Source of the DNA: CAXBCP01 sp963974055
GTDB lineage: Bacteria; Pseudomonadota; Alphaproteobacteria; MPNO01; UBA830
DNA: 64,000 nt
NCBI GenBank assembly: GCA_963974055.1
Contig: CAXBCP010000004.1
Coordinates: 62,001 to 126,000, forward strand
Reading direction: 5' to 3'
In this document: positions 23,947 through 33,088 of the stretch, in pieces
How the letters are laid out: each line of letters opens with the position of its first letter
How positions within the stretch are numbered: the first letter of the stretch is position 1
Notes under the pieces: model-generated
Seen by the model: the letters and a program-made list of their open reading frames with translations, nothing else
Database searches by the model: none
Told to the model about the DNA's origin: nothing
Made by a program: the position numbers and the translations under genes

Positions 23947-25512
23947 ATGCTCGATAACGTCGCACTCGAAGATCCCGGGCAGGTATCCTTCGGCGAAACC
24001 GCGCTGACGATTGAGGACGTCCTCGCCGTCGCCCATGCGCGGGCGCCCGTTCGATTGAGTCGATCGCCCGGCTATGTCGCGCATATCCGCTCCGGCGCCG
24101 CTTTCCTCGACCGGGTCCTTCAGGAAGACGGCGTTATTTACGGTGTCACCACGGGCTACGGCGATTCCTGCACGGTCGATATACCGCCGGTGCTCTTCGG
24201 GGAACTGCCGCTGCATCTGCTGCGGTTCCATGGCTGCGGTCTGGGGGCGCACCTGTCCCCGGAAATGGCCCGCGCGGTAATGGCGGTGCGGCTGGCGTCC
24301 CTGTCGCGGGGATATTCGGGGGTGAGCTGGGAACTGATCGAACGTCTCGAAATGTTGCTCAATCACGATGTCACTCCCCTGATCCCGGAAGAAGGATCCG
24401 TAGGGGCGAGCGGCGACCTGACCCCGCTCTCCTACGTGGCAGCGCTCCTCGTCGGTGAACGCGATGCCGTCCATAATGGGGCGGTCCGGTCCGCGCAGGA
24501 CATCCTCGCCGATCTCGACCTCGCGCCCCTGCGGCTGAGACCCAAAGAAGGTCTCGCCATCATGAACGGCACGGCGATGATGACGGCGCTGGCCTGCGAT
24601 GCCTTCGCCCGGGCGGAATATCTGACGCGGCTGTGCACGCGGCTGACGGCGCTGTCCTCGGTGGCGCTGCAGGGCAACAGCTATCATTTCGACGAAAAAC
24701 TGTTCGCGCTGAAACCGCACCCGGGACAGGGGCAGATCGCGGCCTGGCTCCGCGACGATCTCGCCACCGGCGACACGCCGCGCAATTCGGACCGGTTGCA
24801 GGACCGGTATTCGGTTCGATGCGCGCCCCATGTCATCGGGGTCCTGCGCGACAGCCTGCCGTGGATGCGCGGTTTTATCGAAACCGAACTGAACAGCACG
24901 AACGACAACCCTGTCATCGACAGCGTCGACGAACAGGTATTGCATGGCGGCCATTTTTACGGTGGGCACATTGCGTTTGCGATGGACGGGCTGAAAAACT
25001 GCGTAGCGAATCTCGCCGACCTGATGGATCGGCAGCTTGCCCTGCTGGTGGATACCAAGTTCAGCAACGGGCTGCCGAGCAACCTGTCCGGCGCCGGCGC
25101 GGATCGAGCGGCGATAAATCACGGGTTCAAGGCTGTTCAGATCGGCGTTTCCGCCTGGACCGCCGAGGCGCTGAAACAGACGATGCCGGCGAGCGTGTTT
25201 TCCCGGTCGACCGAATCCCATAACCAGGACAAGGTCAGCATGGGCACGATCGCCGCCAGGGATTGCATCCGGGTATTGGAACTGACCGAACAGGTCGCCG
25301 CTGCACATGCGATGGCGTCGGCGCAGGCGGTCCGGCTGCGCCGGCAGATCGATGCCGGAACAAAGTCCCCGCGCGCAGGCGGCGAAGTGGACCGGTTCGT
25401 GGAAGCCGTGTTCGGCGATGTCGAATTTCTGACGGAGGACCGGGCCCTGGAACAGGACCTTCGTGCGATCGTGGATATCATTCGCACCCGTAAATGGGGA
25501 CTGTATGACTGA
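23947..25512 (+). CDS. MIO-type aromatic amino acid ammonia-lyase
   Basis: A 521-residue member of the histidine/tyrosine/phenylalanine ammonia-lyase family. The MIO cofactor forms from Ala154-Ser155-Gly156 (GSVGASGDLTPLSY). Tyr65 in 'VIYGVTTGYG' is the catalytic tyrosine. 'ELNSTNDNPVID' and 'QDKVSMGTIAARD' are other active-site blocks. The selectivity pair is Phe94-His95, unlike S-H (histidine), H-L (tyrosine) or F-L (phenylalanine) enzymes, so the substrate is open. In an APE operon it most likely makes the aryl acrylate starter. The start is ATG 23947, 30 bases after the acyltransferase. Confidence 0.88.
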   Translation: MLDNVALEDPGQVSFGETALTIEDVLAVAHARAPVRLSRSPGYVAHIRSGAAFLDRVLQEDGVIYGVTTGYGDSCTVDIPPVLFGELPLHLLRFHGCGLGAHLSPEMARAVMAVRLASLSRGYSGVSWELIERLEMLLNHDVTPLIPEEGSVGASGDLTPLSYVAALLVGERDAVHNGAVRSAQDILADLDLAPLRLRPKEGLAIMNGTAMMTALACDAFARAEYLTRLCTRLTALSSVALQGNSYHFDEKLFALKPHPGQGQIAAWLRDDLATGDTPRNSDRLQDRYSVRCAPHVIGVLRDSLPWMRGFIETELNSTNDNPVIDSVDEQVLHGGHFYGGHIAFAMDGLKNCVANLADLMDRQLALLVDTKFSNGLPSNLSGAGADRAAINHGFKAVQIGVSAWTAEALKQTMPASVFSRSTESHNQDKVSMGTIAARDCIRVLELTEQVAAAHAMASAQAVRLRRQIDAGTKSPRAGGEVDRFVEAVFGDVEFLTEDRALEQDLRAIVDIIRTRKWGLYD

Positions 25513-25933
25513 CCCCGGATCGCCATTGCCGAATGCCGAGGTCGTGGTCGAGATACCGTTTCACGACGTCGATATGATGGGTGTGGCGTGGCATGGGCAC
25601 TACGCCAAGTATTGCGAGATTGCGCGTTGCGCCCTGCTCGATACGTTTGCCTATAACTACCGCGAAATGGAGGAGTCCGGCTTTTCGTGGCCGGTGATCG
25701 AATTCAAACTGCGCTACGCGCACCCGGCCAGGATGGGACAGAAAATCCGTGTCCGGGCATCGTTGCGGGAATACGAACTGCACCTGAAGATCGACTACCT
25801 GATTACCGATGACGCAACCGGAAACCGTCTGAGCAAGGGGCATACGATCATGGTGCCGGTCGATCTGGAAACCGAAAAAATGCTCTTCGGATCGCCGCCG
25901 GTTCTATACGAAAAGCTCGGTATTGCGCCATGA
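25505..25933 (+). CDS. apeK: 4-hydroxybenzoyl-CoA/YbgC-type thioesterase of the APE cluster
   Basis: A 142-residue hotdog-fold thioesterase. The catalytic aspartate region reads 'IPFHDVDMMGVAWHGHYAKYCEIAR', shortened here to its key parts FHDVDMMGV and HGHYAKY. It overlaps the lyase gene by 8 bases. Its place in the operon matches the APE thioesterase ApeK. It may release or proof-read acyl chains. Both hotdog dehydratases of this cluster are distinct in sequence from it. Confidence 0.83.
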   Translation: MTDPGSPLPNAEVVVEIPFHDVDMMGVAWHGHYAKYCEIARCALLDTFAYNYREMEESGFSWPVIEFKLRYAHPARMGQKIRVRASLREYELHLKIDYLITDDATGNRLSKGHTIMVPVDLETEKMLFGSPPVLYEKLGIAP

Positions 25934-26544
25934 GACGGGTGTTTTCGGCGCTGCTTTCCGCGACCTTCGTATTGGCCGCCGGCCAGGTTCCTGCGGCGGG
26001 TATTGCGGATATCGGCAAAGTGCTGACGCCGGCGCCAATGATCTGCGGCGCGTTCACGCAAAGCAAGTCGCTGAAGGCGCTGGCCCGGCCGCTGGTGTCG
26101 CGCGGACGGGTCGTCTTCGTTTCGGGAACGGGCGTGTTGTGGCAGATAACTTCGCCGTTCCCGTCGCGGCTCCTGTTCAAAACAGAGGCGGTCATCCGCT
26201 GGGATGAAAACGACGTTCCGAAACCTACGGGTTTCGCCCAGTTCCCCCAGTTCCGGGCCCTTTCCGACGTTTTTTTTGCGGTTTTTGACGGCGATACGAG
26301 CCGCCTGGCGACGGTGTTTGACGCGTCCGCCACGGTTGGCCCGGACACCTGGACGCTGACGCTCAAACCGCGTGACAAGGAATTTGCGGCCCGCATTTCG
26401 GATATCGACGTTTCCGGCGGGCGCTATGTCGAAGAATTGACGATTACCGAGGGACAGGGCGACCGGACGGCGATACGGTTCAGCGGACTGACTGCCGACG
26501 GTTGCGTGCTCAGCACTGCCGAGAAAGGCTACCTTGCATACTAG
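25930..26544 (+). CDS. apeL: LolA-like outer membrane lipoprotein carrier of the APE cluster
   Basis: A 204-residue secreted protein with a signal peptide (about 1-22, AAG) and a LolA-like beta-sheet fold: 'FTQSKSLKALARPLVSRGRVVFV' in part, then 'VLWQITSPFPSRLLF'. It overlaps the thioesterase gene by 4 bases and the MMPL gene by 11. LolA-like, MMPL and DUF3261 proteins occur together in APE clusters and are thought to move the finished lipid to the outer membrane. That role is inferred from context in the family. Confidence 0.82.
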   Translation: MRRVFSALLSATFVLAAGQVPAAGIADIGKVLTPAPMICGAFTQSKSLKALARPLVSRGRVVFVSGTGVLWQITSPFPSRLLFKTEAVIRWDENDVPKPTGFAQFPQFRALSDVFFAVFDGDTSRLATVFDASATVGPDTWTLTLKPRDKEFAARISDIDVSGGRYVEELTITEGQGDRTAIRFSGLTADGCVLSTAEKGYLAY

Positions 26545-28879
26545 GCTCATCGCGTTGCTTTGGGTTGCTGCGCTTTGCCTGTTGTCGGCATGGCTGATTG
26601 CGGCACGCGGCCCGGTCGTCAATACCAACCTGATGGCGCTGCTGCCCAGCAGCGATCGCGACCCGGTCGTGCTGGCCGCGGTTGACCGGGTTCAGACAAA
26701 TTTTGCGCGTCATCTTGCGGTCCTTGTGGGCGCCCCGGACTTCGCCGGCGCCAAGGAGGCCGCGGAGCGCGTTGCGACGCGCATGAAGGCGTCCGGGCAC
26801 TTCCGGAAATTGCGGGTAAACGACTATCACGACCTTGTCCGTCATTCGGTTGCGTTCTACCTGCCGCAGCGGTTTCACCTGCTCGGCACAAGGGGACGCG
26901 CACAATTGACGGCGGGCGACCTTGCCGGTTTCGAACGCGACGTTCTCAAACGTTACTACGCGGCGCAATCGACCGTCGGTTCCGGGCTCGTCGATCGCGA
27001 CCCGCTCTTGCTTCTGCCCGCTTTTCTGGAGGAAAGAACACAGCAGGCTACCGGCAAACCGGAACTCCGCGAAGGATACCTGACGGTCCGGGAAAAGGGC
27101 CGTATCTACATAGCCCTGATTGGCGAACTGTCCGAGACGCCGTTTTCGAGCTCGGTGCAACAGGCGCTTATGCCGGAATTCGACCGGCTTCGGCGCGTTC
27201 TGCCGGAAACGGTCGCCGACGCGGACCTGCTCATCGCCGGCGTGCTGCCGCATGCAGCGGCTGGGACGCAAAGCGGCATAGACGAAATTTCGACCGTCGG
27301 GCTCGGCTCGATGCTCGCCATCGTGATTCTGCTGATTGTCATGTTCAGGTCCGTCCAGCCGTTTCTGCTCACCCTGTCGACGATCGGTCTCGGCTGTGTC
27401 AGCGGCTTTGCCGCCTGTCTCGCGATATTCGGCGAAGTGCATCTTATTACCCTGATCTTCGGGTCCAGCCTTGTCGGTATATCGGTGGACTATTCGTTCC
27501 ATTATTTCTGCGAACGTTTCCGCCTGCAGGACAAATGGTCGCCGGTTGCCGCCCGCCGTCACGTTCTCCCGGGGATTACGCTTGGGCTATTGACCAGCGG
27601 GATCGGTTTCGCCGGTCTTTTTTTCGCACCTTTTCCAGGCATGCAGGGCATGGCGGTGTTTTCCGTCGTCGGTCTCTGCGTTGCCTATGGATGCGTGATG
27701 CTGTGCTATCCGCCGCTGACGCAGCGACCGACGCCGACGCGAACCGTGCTGCTGCTGCGCTGGATGGAACGGTATAGCGGGTTGTGGCGCCGCAAATGGA
27801 CATGGCATGGCTATGCCGTCGCGGGCGGCCTGGTTATTGTCGCTGTCATCGGATGCCTGCGTCTTGCCGCCAGCGACGACGTTCGCCTGCTGCAGACGCC
27901 AGACGCCGCGGTTATGGAAGAAGAACTTCGGATCCGGAATCTGATCGGGCGCAATCTGGCAAGCCAGTTCCTCCTTGTCGAAGGGCGGGATGCCGCCGAT
28001 TTCCTGGTCCGTGAAGAGGCGCTGACCGGAAAGCTGAAACAGCTGCAGTCCGACGGCAGGCTGGAAGGGCATCTTGCGATCTCGGACTTTGTCGCGTCGC
28101 CGCAGCGCCGGGCGGAAAACCGGGCATTGTTGAAGCGTCTGGTTTCGGGCGAGGGCAGTATCCTGGACAGGGTTGCGCAACGGGTCGGGCTGCCCGATGT
28201 GACACGCGCCGCTTATGTCGCGGCATTCGAGGCCGCTTCGACAGCGCCGGCCGCCGGAATTCCGGAATGGCTCGCCCATCCGGTGTCCGAACCCCATCGT
28301 CACCTCTGGCTCGGAAAGAGCGCGCGCGGCGTCGTCGGCGCGGTCGGTCTTCGCGGTGTCCACGATATCGGCGCTATCCGCGCGCTGGCGGGGGACGATC
28401 CCCAGATTCATTTCGTCGACCCGGCAGGCGATATCTCAGACCTGTTCGGCCAGTATCGCCGCCAGACCGTCTGGCTGACCCTTGCGTCCTATGGTCTGGT
28501 GCTGCTTATTCTGATCCTGCGATACGGGTTGTCCGGCGGGCTTCTGGTAATGGCGCCGCCCGCGATCGCGGCCGTCGTCAGCCTCGGGGTCCTGGGATTC
28601 GTCGGCGAGCCGGTCAGCCTGTTCAATGTCATGGCGCTTCTGCTGGTGCTTGGTATCGGAGTCGATTATTCCCTGTTCTTCCGCGAAACCGGCGCCGATA
28701 ACCCGACGACCTTGCTGGCGATTGCGTTGTCGTGCATCACTACGTTGCTCGCCTTCGGCCTGCTGGCGTTTTCTGCGACAACCGCCATCCACGCCTTCGG
28801 TCTGACCGTTCTCGCCGGTATACTGGCGGCATTCCTGCTGTCGCCCATGTCCGGCTGGCGGCGGCCGGCGGGCGGATAG
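26534..28879 (+). CDS. apeM: MMPL/RND-type exporter of the APE cluster
   Basis: A 781-residue polytopic exporter of the MMPL/HpnN type (COG4258). It has one N-terminal helix, a large periplasmic domain (about 35-235), five or six helices (about 250-420), a second periplasmic domain (about 445-635) and a final helix block. The conserved 'LGIGVDYSLFFRE' and 'VGISVDYSFHYF' segments carry the expected membrane aspartates. The start appears to be TTG at 26534, overlapping the LolA-like gene by 11 bases; no ATG fits better. It presumably exports the aryl polyene lipid. Confidence 0.85.
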   Translation: MHTRLIALLWVAALCLLSAWLIAARGPVVNTNLMALLPSSDRDPVVLAAVDRVQTNFARHLAVLVGAPDFAGAKEAAERVATRMKASGHFRKLRVNDYHDLVRHSVAFYLPQRFHLLGTRGRAQLTAGDLAGFERDVLKRYYAAQSTVGSGLVDRDPLLLLPAFLEERTQQATGKPELREGYLTVREKGRIYIALIGELSETPFSSSVQQALMPEFDRLRRVLPETVADADLLIAGVLPHAAAGTQSGIDEISTVGLGSMLAIVILLIVMFRSVQPFLLTLSTIGLGCVSGFAACLAIFGEVHLITLIFGSSLVGISVDYSFHYFCERFRLQDKWSPVAARRHVLPGITLGLLTSGIGFAGLFFAPFPGMQGMAVFSVVGLCVAYGCVMLCYPPLTQRPTPTRTVLLLRWMERYSGLWRRKWTWHGYAVAGGLVIVAVIGCLRLAASDDVRLLQTPDAAVMEEELRIRNLIGRNLASQFLLVEGRDAADFLVREEALTGKLKQLQSDGRLEGHLAISDFVASPQRRAENRALLKRLVSGEGSILDRVAQRVGLPDVTRAAYVAAFEAASTAPAAGIPEWLAHPVSEPHRHLWLGKSARGVVGAVGLRGVHDIGAIRALAGDDPQIHFVDPAGDISDLFGQYRRQTVWLTLASYGLVLLILILRYGLSGGLLVMAPPAIAAVVSLGVLGFVGEPVSLFNVMALLLVLGIGVDYSLFFRETGADNPTTLLAIALSCITTLLAFGLLAFSATTAIHAFGLTVLAGILAAFLLSPMSGWRRPAGG

Positions 28880-28883
28880 GCGG

Positions 28884-29489
28884 ATGATGCGCCGGATCGT
28901 CATTCTTGCCCTGTTTCTTGCCCTGTTTCTTGCCCTATCGGCCTGTGCGGCGGTCGATCCGCGGTCGCCGACGGATACGGACCGCCCGTATTTTCTGTCT
29001 CTGACGCCGGAAAGCCTTGGCCGCAACCTGTCGCTGAGTCAGCTTGTTACCGGGGAATATGACGGAAATACCTATCGCGTGCGCTACGAGGTTGAAATCG
29101 TCGGCGACCGGTTGACAATTGTCGGCCTGTCGCCGGTCGGCATCACCCTGTTCATTCTGGACCAGATGGGCGATACCATTACCGTCGATACCCGGCTCCA
29201 GGAGGCGGCCGGATTCGATCCGCGCTATACCCTCTTCGATCTGTACCTGACCTACTGGCCTGCAAGCATCGTTCGGGCCGCCCTGGACAAGAACGGCATG
29301 ACACTCGACGAAGATCCCCTCAACGGCAACCGGACCGTACGCGGCGCCGACGGCCGGAAGGTTGTAACGGTGACCTATCCGGCCGCCGGAAATGCCGGTG
29401 CCGGCACGGGCGATGTTACGGCGATCGAACATTTCGACCCGCCTTACCGGCTGCGCATTACGCCGATTAAGGCAGCGGACGGCACATGA
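28884..29489 (+). CDS. apeN: DUF3261 lipoprotein of the APE cluster
   Basis: A 201-residue lipoprotein with a lipobox (ALSAC, Cys21) and a DUF3261 domain. It is always seen near APE export genes. It starts 4 bases after the MMPL gene and overlaps the ketosynthase gene by 4 bases. It is likely anchored in the outer membrane and part of the export route, but its function is unknown. Confidence 0.8.
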   Translation: MMRRIVILALFLALFLALSACAAVDPRSPTDTDRPYFLSLTPESLGRNLSLSQLVTGEYDGNTYRVRYEVEIVGDRLTIVGLSPVGITLFILDQMGDTITVDTRLQEAAGFDPRYTLFDLYLTYWPASIVRAALDKNGMTLDEDPLNGNRTVRGADGRKVVTVTYPAAGNAGAGTGDVTAIEHFDPPYRLRITPIKAADGT

Positions 29490-30688
29490 CCCGCCGTGAC
29501 GTCGTGTATCTGCCGGCACTCGGGATTGTCAGCGCGCTGGGACGTGGCAAAGACGCCGTAAGGCATCATTTGTTCGCGGGCGAACGGCCCGGCGTCGTAT
29601 CCCGCAGCGATCTTCTTATCGACGGGTCGCCGGTTTTTGTCGGCGCCGTCGGCGGTGCGCTGCCATCGGTTCCGGAGGACCTGTCGGCGTATGCCAGCCG
29701 GAATCTGGCTCTGACGATCGCCGCCGCCGATGAAATCCGGCCGGACATCGAAGATGCTATTTCCCGCTACGGGAAAGGGCGGATCGCGGTCGTGATGGGC
29801 AGCAGCACATCGGGAATATCCGAAGGCGAACAGGCGGTTGAACATGCCCGTTCTATCGGTTGCCTGCCGGCGGATTTCGATATGCGAAAACAGGAGCTGG
29901 GCAGCACCGGCGAGGCGCTTGCGCGCTATCTCGGCCTCGAAGGGCCGGCCCTGTCGGTATCGACCGCCTGCAGTTCGGGCGCCCAGGCCCTGGCGATGGG
30001 CCGCCGGCTTATCCGGTCGGGACTGGTTGACGCGGTCGTCGCCGGCGGCGCCGACAGCCTGTGCCGGCTTACGGTCAACGGCTTTCATGCCCTGTCCGCC
30101 CACAGCGCCGGTATCTGCAATCCATTCAGCCGAAATCGCGACGGGACGATGATGGGCGAAGGGGCGGCCCTGTTTCTGATCGATTCGGCTGAATCCGAGA
30201 TTGCGCTACTGGGGTCCGGCGCGACGACCGATGCCCATAGCATGACCGCCCCCGAGCCCGACGGCAGGGGCGTGGAAGAGGCCATCCTGCAGGCACTGGC
30301 AGATGCCGGTCTGTCGCCGGAGGCCATCGATTATGTCCACCTGCACGGAACCGGCACGCTGCATAACGATCCGGTCGAAAGCAGCGTGGTGTCGCGGCTG
30401 TTCGGCGCGGATATGCCCAGCAGTTCGTCGAAGGGGCAGATCGGTCATACGCTCGGCGCCGCCGGTGCGATGGGTGCCGCCCATTGCTGGCTCGCGGGCC
30501 ATAGCGGCAATTCCAGCCGTTTTCTGCCGCCGCACGTATGGGACGGCGCGGCCGAACCGGGCTTGCTGTCGGATTCGCTCGTTTCCGTCGGCACGCGGCT
30601 CGGTTCCGGTGCGAGGGGGCTGTTTCTCAGCAACGCCATCGCCTTTGGCGGCAATAACGTCGTGCTGGTTCTCGGCGGGGCCGCGTGA
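29486..30688 (+). CDS. apeO: Aryl polyene beta-ketoacyl synthase
   Basis: A 400-residue ketosynthase with the full catalytic set: Cys162 (STACSSGAQ), His287 (HLHGTGTLHND), Lys316 and His321 (KGQIGHTLGAAG). In characterised APE systems ApeO dimerises with the chain-length factor ApeC and elongates the polyene. Gene order here (ketosynthase, dehydratase, ketoreductase, second ketosynthase) matches apeOPQR. It overlaps its neighbours by 4 bases upstream and 1 base downstream (TGATG). Confidence 0.9.
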   Translation: MTRRDVVYLPALGIVSALGRGKDAVRHHLFAGERPGVVSRSDLLIDGSPVFVGAVGGALPSVPEDLSAYASRNLALTIAAADEIRPDIEDAISRYGKGRIAVVMGSSTSGISEGEQAVEHARSIGCLPADFDMRKQELGSTGEALARYLGLEGPALSVSTACSSGAQALAMGRRLIRSGLVDAVVAGGADSLCRLTVNGFHALSAHSAGICNPFSRNRDGTMMGEGAALFLIDSAESEIALLGSGATTDAHSMTAPEPDGRGVEEAILQALADAGLSPEAIDYVHLHGTGTLHNDPVESSVVSRLFGADMPSSSSKGQIGHTLGAAGAMGAAHCWLAGHSGNSSRFLPPHVWDGAAEPGLLSDSLVSVGTRLGSGARGLFLSNAIAFGGNNVVLVLGGAA

Positions 30689-31140
30689 TGTCGCTTGAAT
30701 GGCCGCTTCCCGGTTTGCTGCCCCATAGCGGGCCGATGGTGTTGATCGCCGACCCGGCCCGATACGGCGACGGCTGGGCGGAATCGTCGGTGCGGATCGG
30801 CGAGGACAGTCTGTTTTACAAAATGGGGGCAGGGGTGCCATCATGGGTTGGGGTCGAATACATGGCGCAGACGATTGCTCTTTATGCGGGTATCCAGGCG
30901 CGGAAAGACGGCGATGATATCAGGATCGGACTGCTTATCGGCTCGCGGCGTTATACAGCGATGACCGACTATTTCGCGCTTGGAAACCGGCTTCGAATTC
31001 GTGTCTCGGAAGTCTGGCAGGACGAACAGATGGCGGTGTTCGATTGCTCGATCGACGCGGACGAACAGGTTGCGGAAGCCCAGATCAATGTCTTTCGCCC
31101 GGTCGATCCGGCACGGTTCCTGCAGGAATCCAGGCCGTGA
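30688..31140 (+). CDS. apeP: Aryl polyene hotdog dehydratase
   Basis: A 150-residue FabA/FabZ-like hotdog protein beginning MSLEWPLPGLLPHSGPMVLI. The typical 'LLPHSGPM' entry and the helix 'WVGVEYMAQTIALYAG' are present. The catalytic histidine is in the 'LPHSGPM' motif. In APE systems ApeP acts with ApeI; here the ApeI partner is the C-terminal domain of the ligase fusion. The ATG at 30688 overlaps the apeO stop (TGATG); a GTG directly before is possible. Confidence 0.85.
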   Translation: MSLEWPLPGLLPHSGPMVLIADPARYGDGWAESSVRIGEDSLFYKMGAGVPSWVGVEYMAQTIALYAGIQARKDGDDIRIGLLIGSRRYTAMTDYFALGNRLRIRVSEVWQDEQMAVFDCSIDADEQVAEAQINVFRPVDPARFLQESRP

Positions 31141-31862
31141 GCCGCCAGGTTCTGGTCACGGGCGCAAGCCGTGGAATAGGGCGGGAAGTCGCCCTGACGC
31201 TGGGAGGCGCGGGATTTGACGTCGCCGTCCACTACAATGCGCGCAGCGATGCGGCGGAAGACGTCGCCGCTGCCATCCGCAGTGGCGGCGCCGGGGCCCG
31301 GTTGCTGCAATTCGATATCGGGGACCGGGATGCCGCCCGGGAGGCGATCGAGGCCGATATGGATGCACATGGCGCCTATTACGGCGTTGTCTGTAACGCT
31401 GGTATTGCCCGGGACAGCGCCTTTCCGGCAATGGAACCGGACGCCTGGGACAGCGTCGTCCATACGAACCTGGACGGCTTCTATAATGTCCTGCATCCCG
31501 TCATTATGCCCATGGTGCGGAAGAAAGCCGGCGGCCGCATTGTCGTGATGTCGTCCGTCTCCGGTGTGATGGGGAACCGGGGCCAGGTGAACTACAGCGC
31601 ATCGAAAGGCGGGCTGATCGCAGCGTCCAAGGCGCTCGCGGTCGAACTGGCAACCCGGCGCATCACGGTGAACTGCGTGGCGCCCGGGCTGATCGAGACC
31701 GATATGACCGAAAACGTGGACGCGGAGCGGGTGCTCGATATGATCCCCGCCCGTCGGTTCGGCCGGGCGGAAGAAGTTGCCGGCCTTGTCGGTTATCTGT
31801 TTTCTGAGAATGCGGAATACATCACCCGGCAGGTGATCTCCGTGAATGGCGGGATGTCATGA
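31137..31862 (+). CDS. apeQ: 3-oxoacyl-ACP reductase of the APE cluster
   Basis: A 241-residue short-chain dehydrogenase of FabG type. NAD(P)-binding is by 'VTGASRGIGREVA', the catalytic set is Ser140, Tyr153 and Lys157 (NYSASKGG), and the C-terminus ends 'QVISVNGGMS'. The start is GTG 31137, overlapping apeP by 4 bases (GTGA). It should reduce the beta-keto intermediate after each elongation. Its neighbours on both sides are polyketide genes, so a dedicated role is likely. Confidence 0.9.
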   Translation: MSRQVLVTGASRGIGREVALTLGGAGFDVAVHYNARSDAAEDVAAAIRSGGAGARLLQFDIGDRDAAREAIEADMDAHGAYYGVVCNAGIARDSAFPAMEPDAWDSVVHTNLDGFYNVLHPVIMPMVRKKAGGRIVVMSSVSGVMGNRGQVNYSASKGGLIAASKALAVELATRRITVNCVAPGLIETDMTENVDAERVLDMIPARRFGRAEEVAGLVGYLFSENAEYITRQVISVNGGMS

Positions 31863-33088
31863 CGAAACGCGTGGTGGTCACCGGGATGGGCGGCCTGTCG
31901 CCGCTCGGCCTGAACTGGGACGAGGTCGAAGGGAATCTTCGTGCGCGCCGTAGTGCCGTCCGGCATATGCCGGAATGGGATATTGTTGAAGACCTCAATA
32001 CCCGTCTTGGCGCGACGGTCCCGGAATTTGACCTGCCGGCCCAGTATTCCCGCAAGCGGACCCGCAGCATGGGCCGCATCGGTATCCTGGCGACACGCAG
32101 CGCCGAATTTGCACTCGAAGACGCCGGGCTGATCGGCGACCCTGTCCTGTCGGACGGCCGCACCGGGGTCGCGTTCGGATCGTCGTCCGGATCGCCGCCG
32201 GCGCTTGCCGATCTCGGCAAGATCCTGCTGACAAACGATATGGGGTCGATGAACGCGAACACTTATATCCAGATCATGCCCCATACGACCGCGGTGAACG
32301 TGTCCGTGTTTTTCGGCATCTGCGGCAGGTTGCTGCCGACATCGAGTGCCTGCACGTCCGGCAGCCTCGCCATCGGCATGGCGTATGAAGCCATCCGGCA
32401 CGGCCAGCAGACGGTGATGGTTGCAGGCGGGGCCGAGGAAATTTCGGTCTCTCAGGCTGCCGTGTTCGATACGCTGTTTGCCACCAGTACTCTTAACGAC
32501 ACGCCGACCGAAACGCCGAAACCGTTCGACGCAACCCGCGACGGCATGGTGGTGGGCGAAGGGGCGGGAACGCTTGTCCTCGAGGAACTGGAACACGCCC
32601 AGGCGCGGGGCGCGACGATTCATGCGGAAATCACCGGGTTCGGCACCAATTCCGACGGCAACCATGTCACCCAGCCGACGGCGAAGACGATGGCGGCGGC
32701 AATGCGTGCTGCGCTGGATGTAGAAGGCCTCTCCCCCTCCGAAATCGGTTACGTCAACGCCCATGGCACCGCCACCGATCTTGGCGACGTCGCCGAATCC
32801 GAGGCCACCCTGGATGCACTGGGTCACGCAGTGCCGATCAGCTCGCTCAAAAGCTATATGGGGCACACGCTGGGGGCGTGCGGCAGTCTTGAAGCCTGGA
32901 TGACGGTCGAGATGCTCAAACGGGACTGGTTCGCGCCGACCATCAACCTGGCCGAAATAGACCCCCGCTGCGCCGAACTCGATTATATCGTCGGCGACGG
33001 GCGCGATATGAACGTCGAATACGCCATGAACAACAATTTCGCGTTTGGCGGCGTGAACACGTCGCTTATCTTCCGCCGTTGGACGTGA
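31859..33088 (+). CDS. apeR: Second beta-ketoacyl synthase of the APE cluster
   Basis: A 409-residue FabF-like ketosynthase with Cys165 (PTSSACTSGSLAIG), His302 (NAHGTATDLGD), Lys331 and His336 (SLKSYMGHTLGACG). In known systems ApeR works on its own beside the ApeO/ApeC pair, probably in the first condensation. It overlaps apeQ by 4 bases and the phosphopantetheinyl transferase gene by 4 (GTGA). Confidence 0.9.
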   Translation: MTKRVVVTGMGGLSPLGLNWDEVEGNLRARRSAVRHMPEWDIVEDLNTRLGATVPEFDLPAQYSRKRTRSMGRIGILATRSAEFALEDAGLIGDPVLSDGRTGVAFGSSSGSPPALADLGKILLTNDMGSMNANTYIQIMPHTTAVNVSVFFGICGRLLPTSSACTSGSLAIGMAYEAIRHGQQTVMVAGGAEEISVSQAAVFDTLFATSTLNDTPTETPKPFDATRDGMVVGEGAGTLVLEELEHAQARGATIHAEITGFGTNSDGNHVTQPTAKTMAAAMRAALDVEGLSPSEIGYVNAHGTATDLGDVAESEATLDALGHAVPISSLKSYMGHTLGACGSLEAWMTVEMLKRDWFAPTINLAEIDPRCAELDYIVGDGRDMNVEYAMNNNFAFGGVNTSLIFRRWT

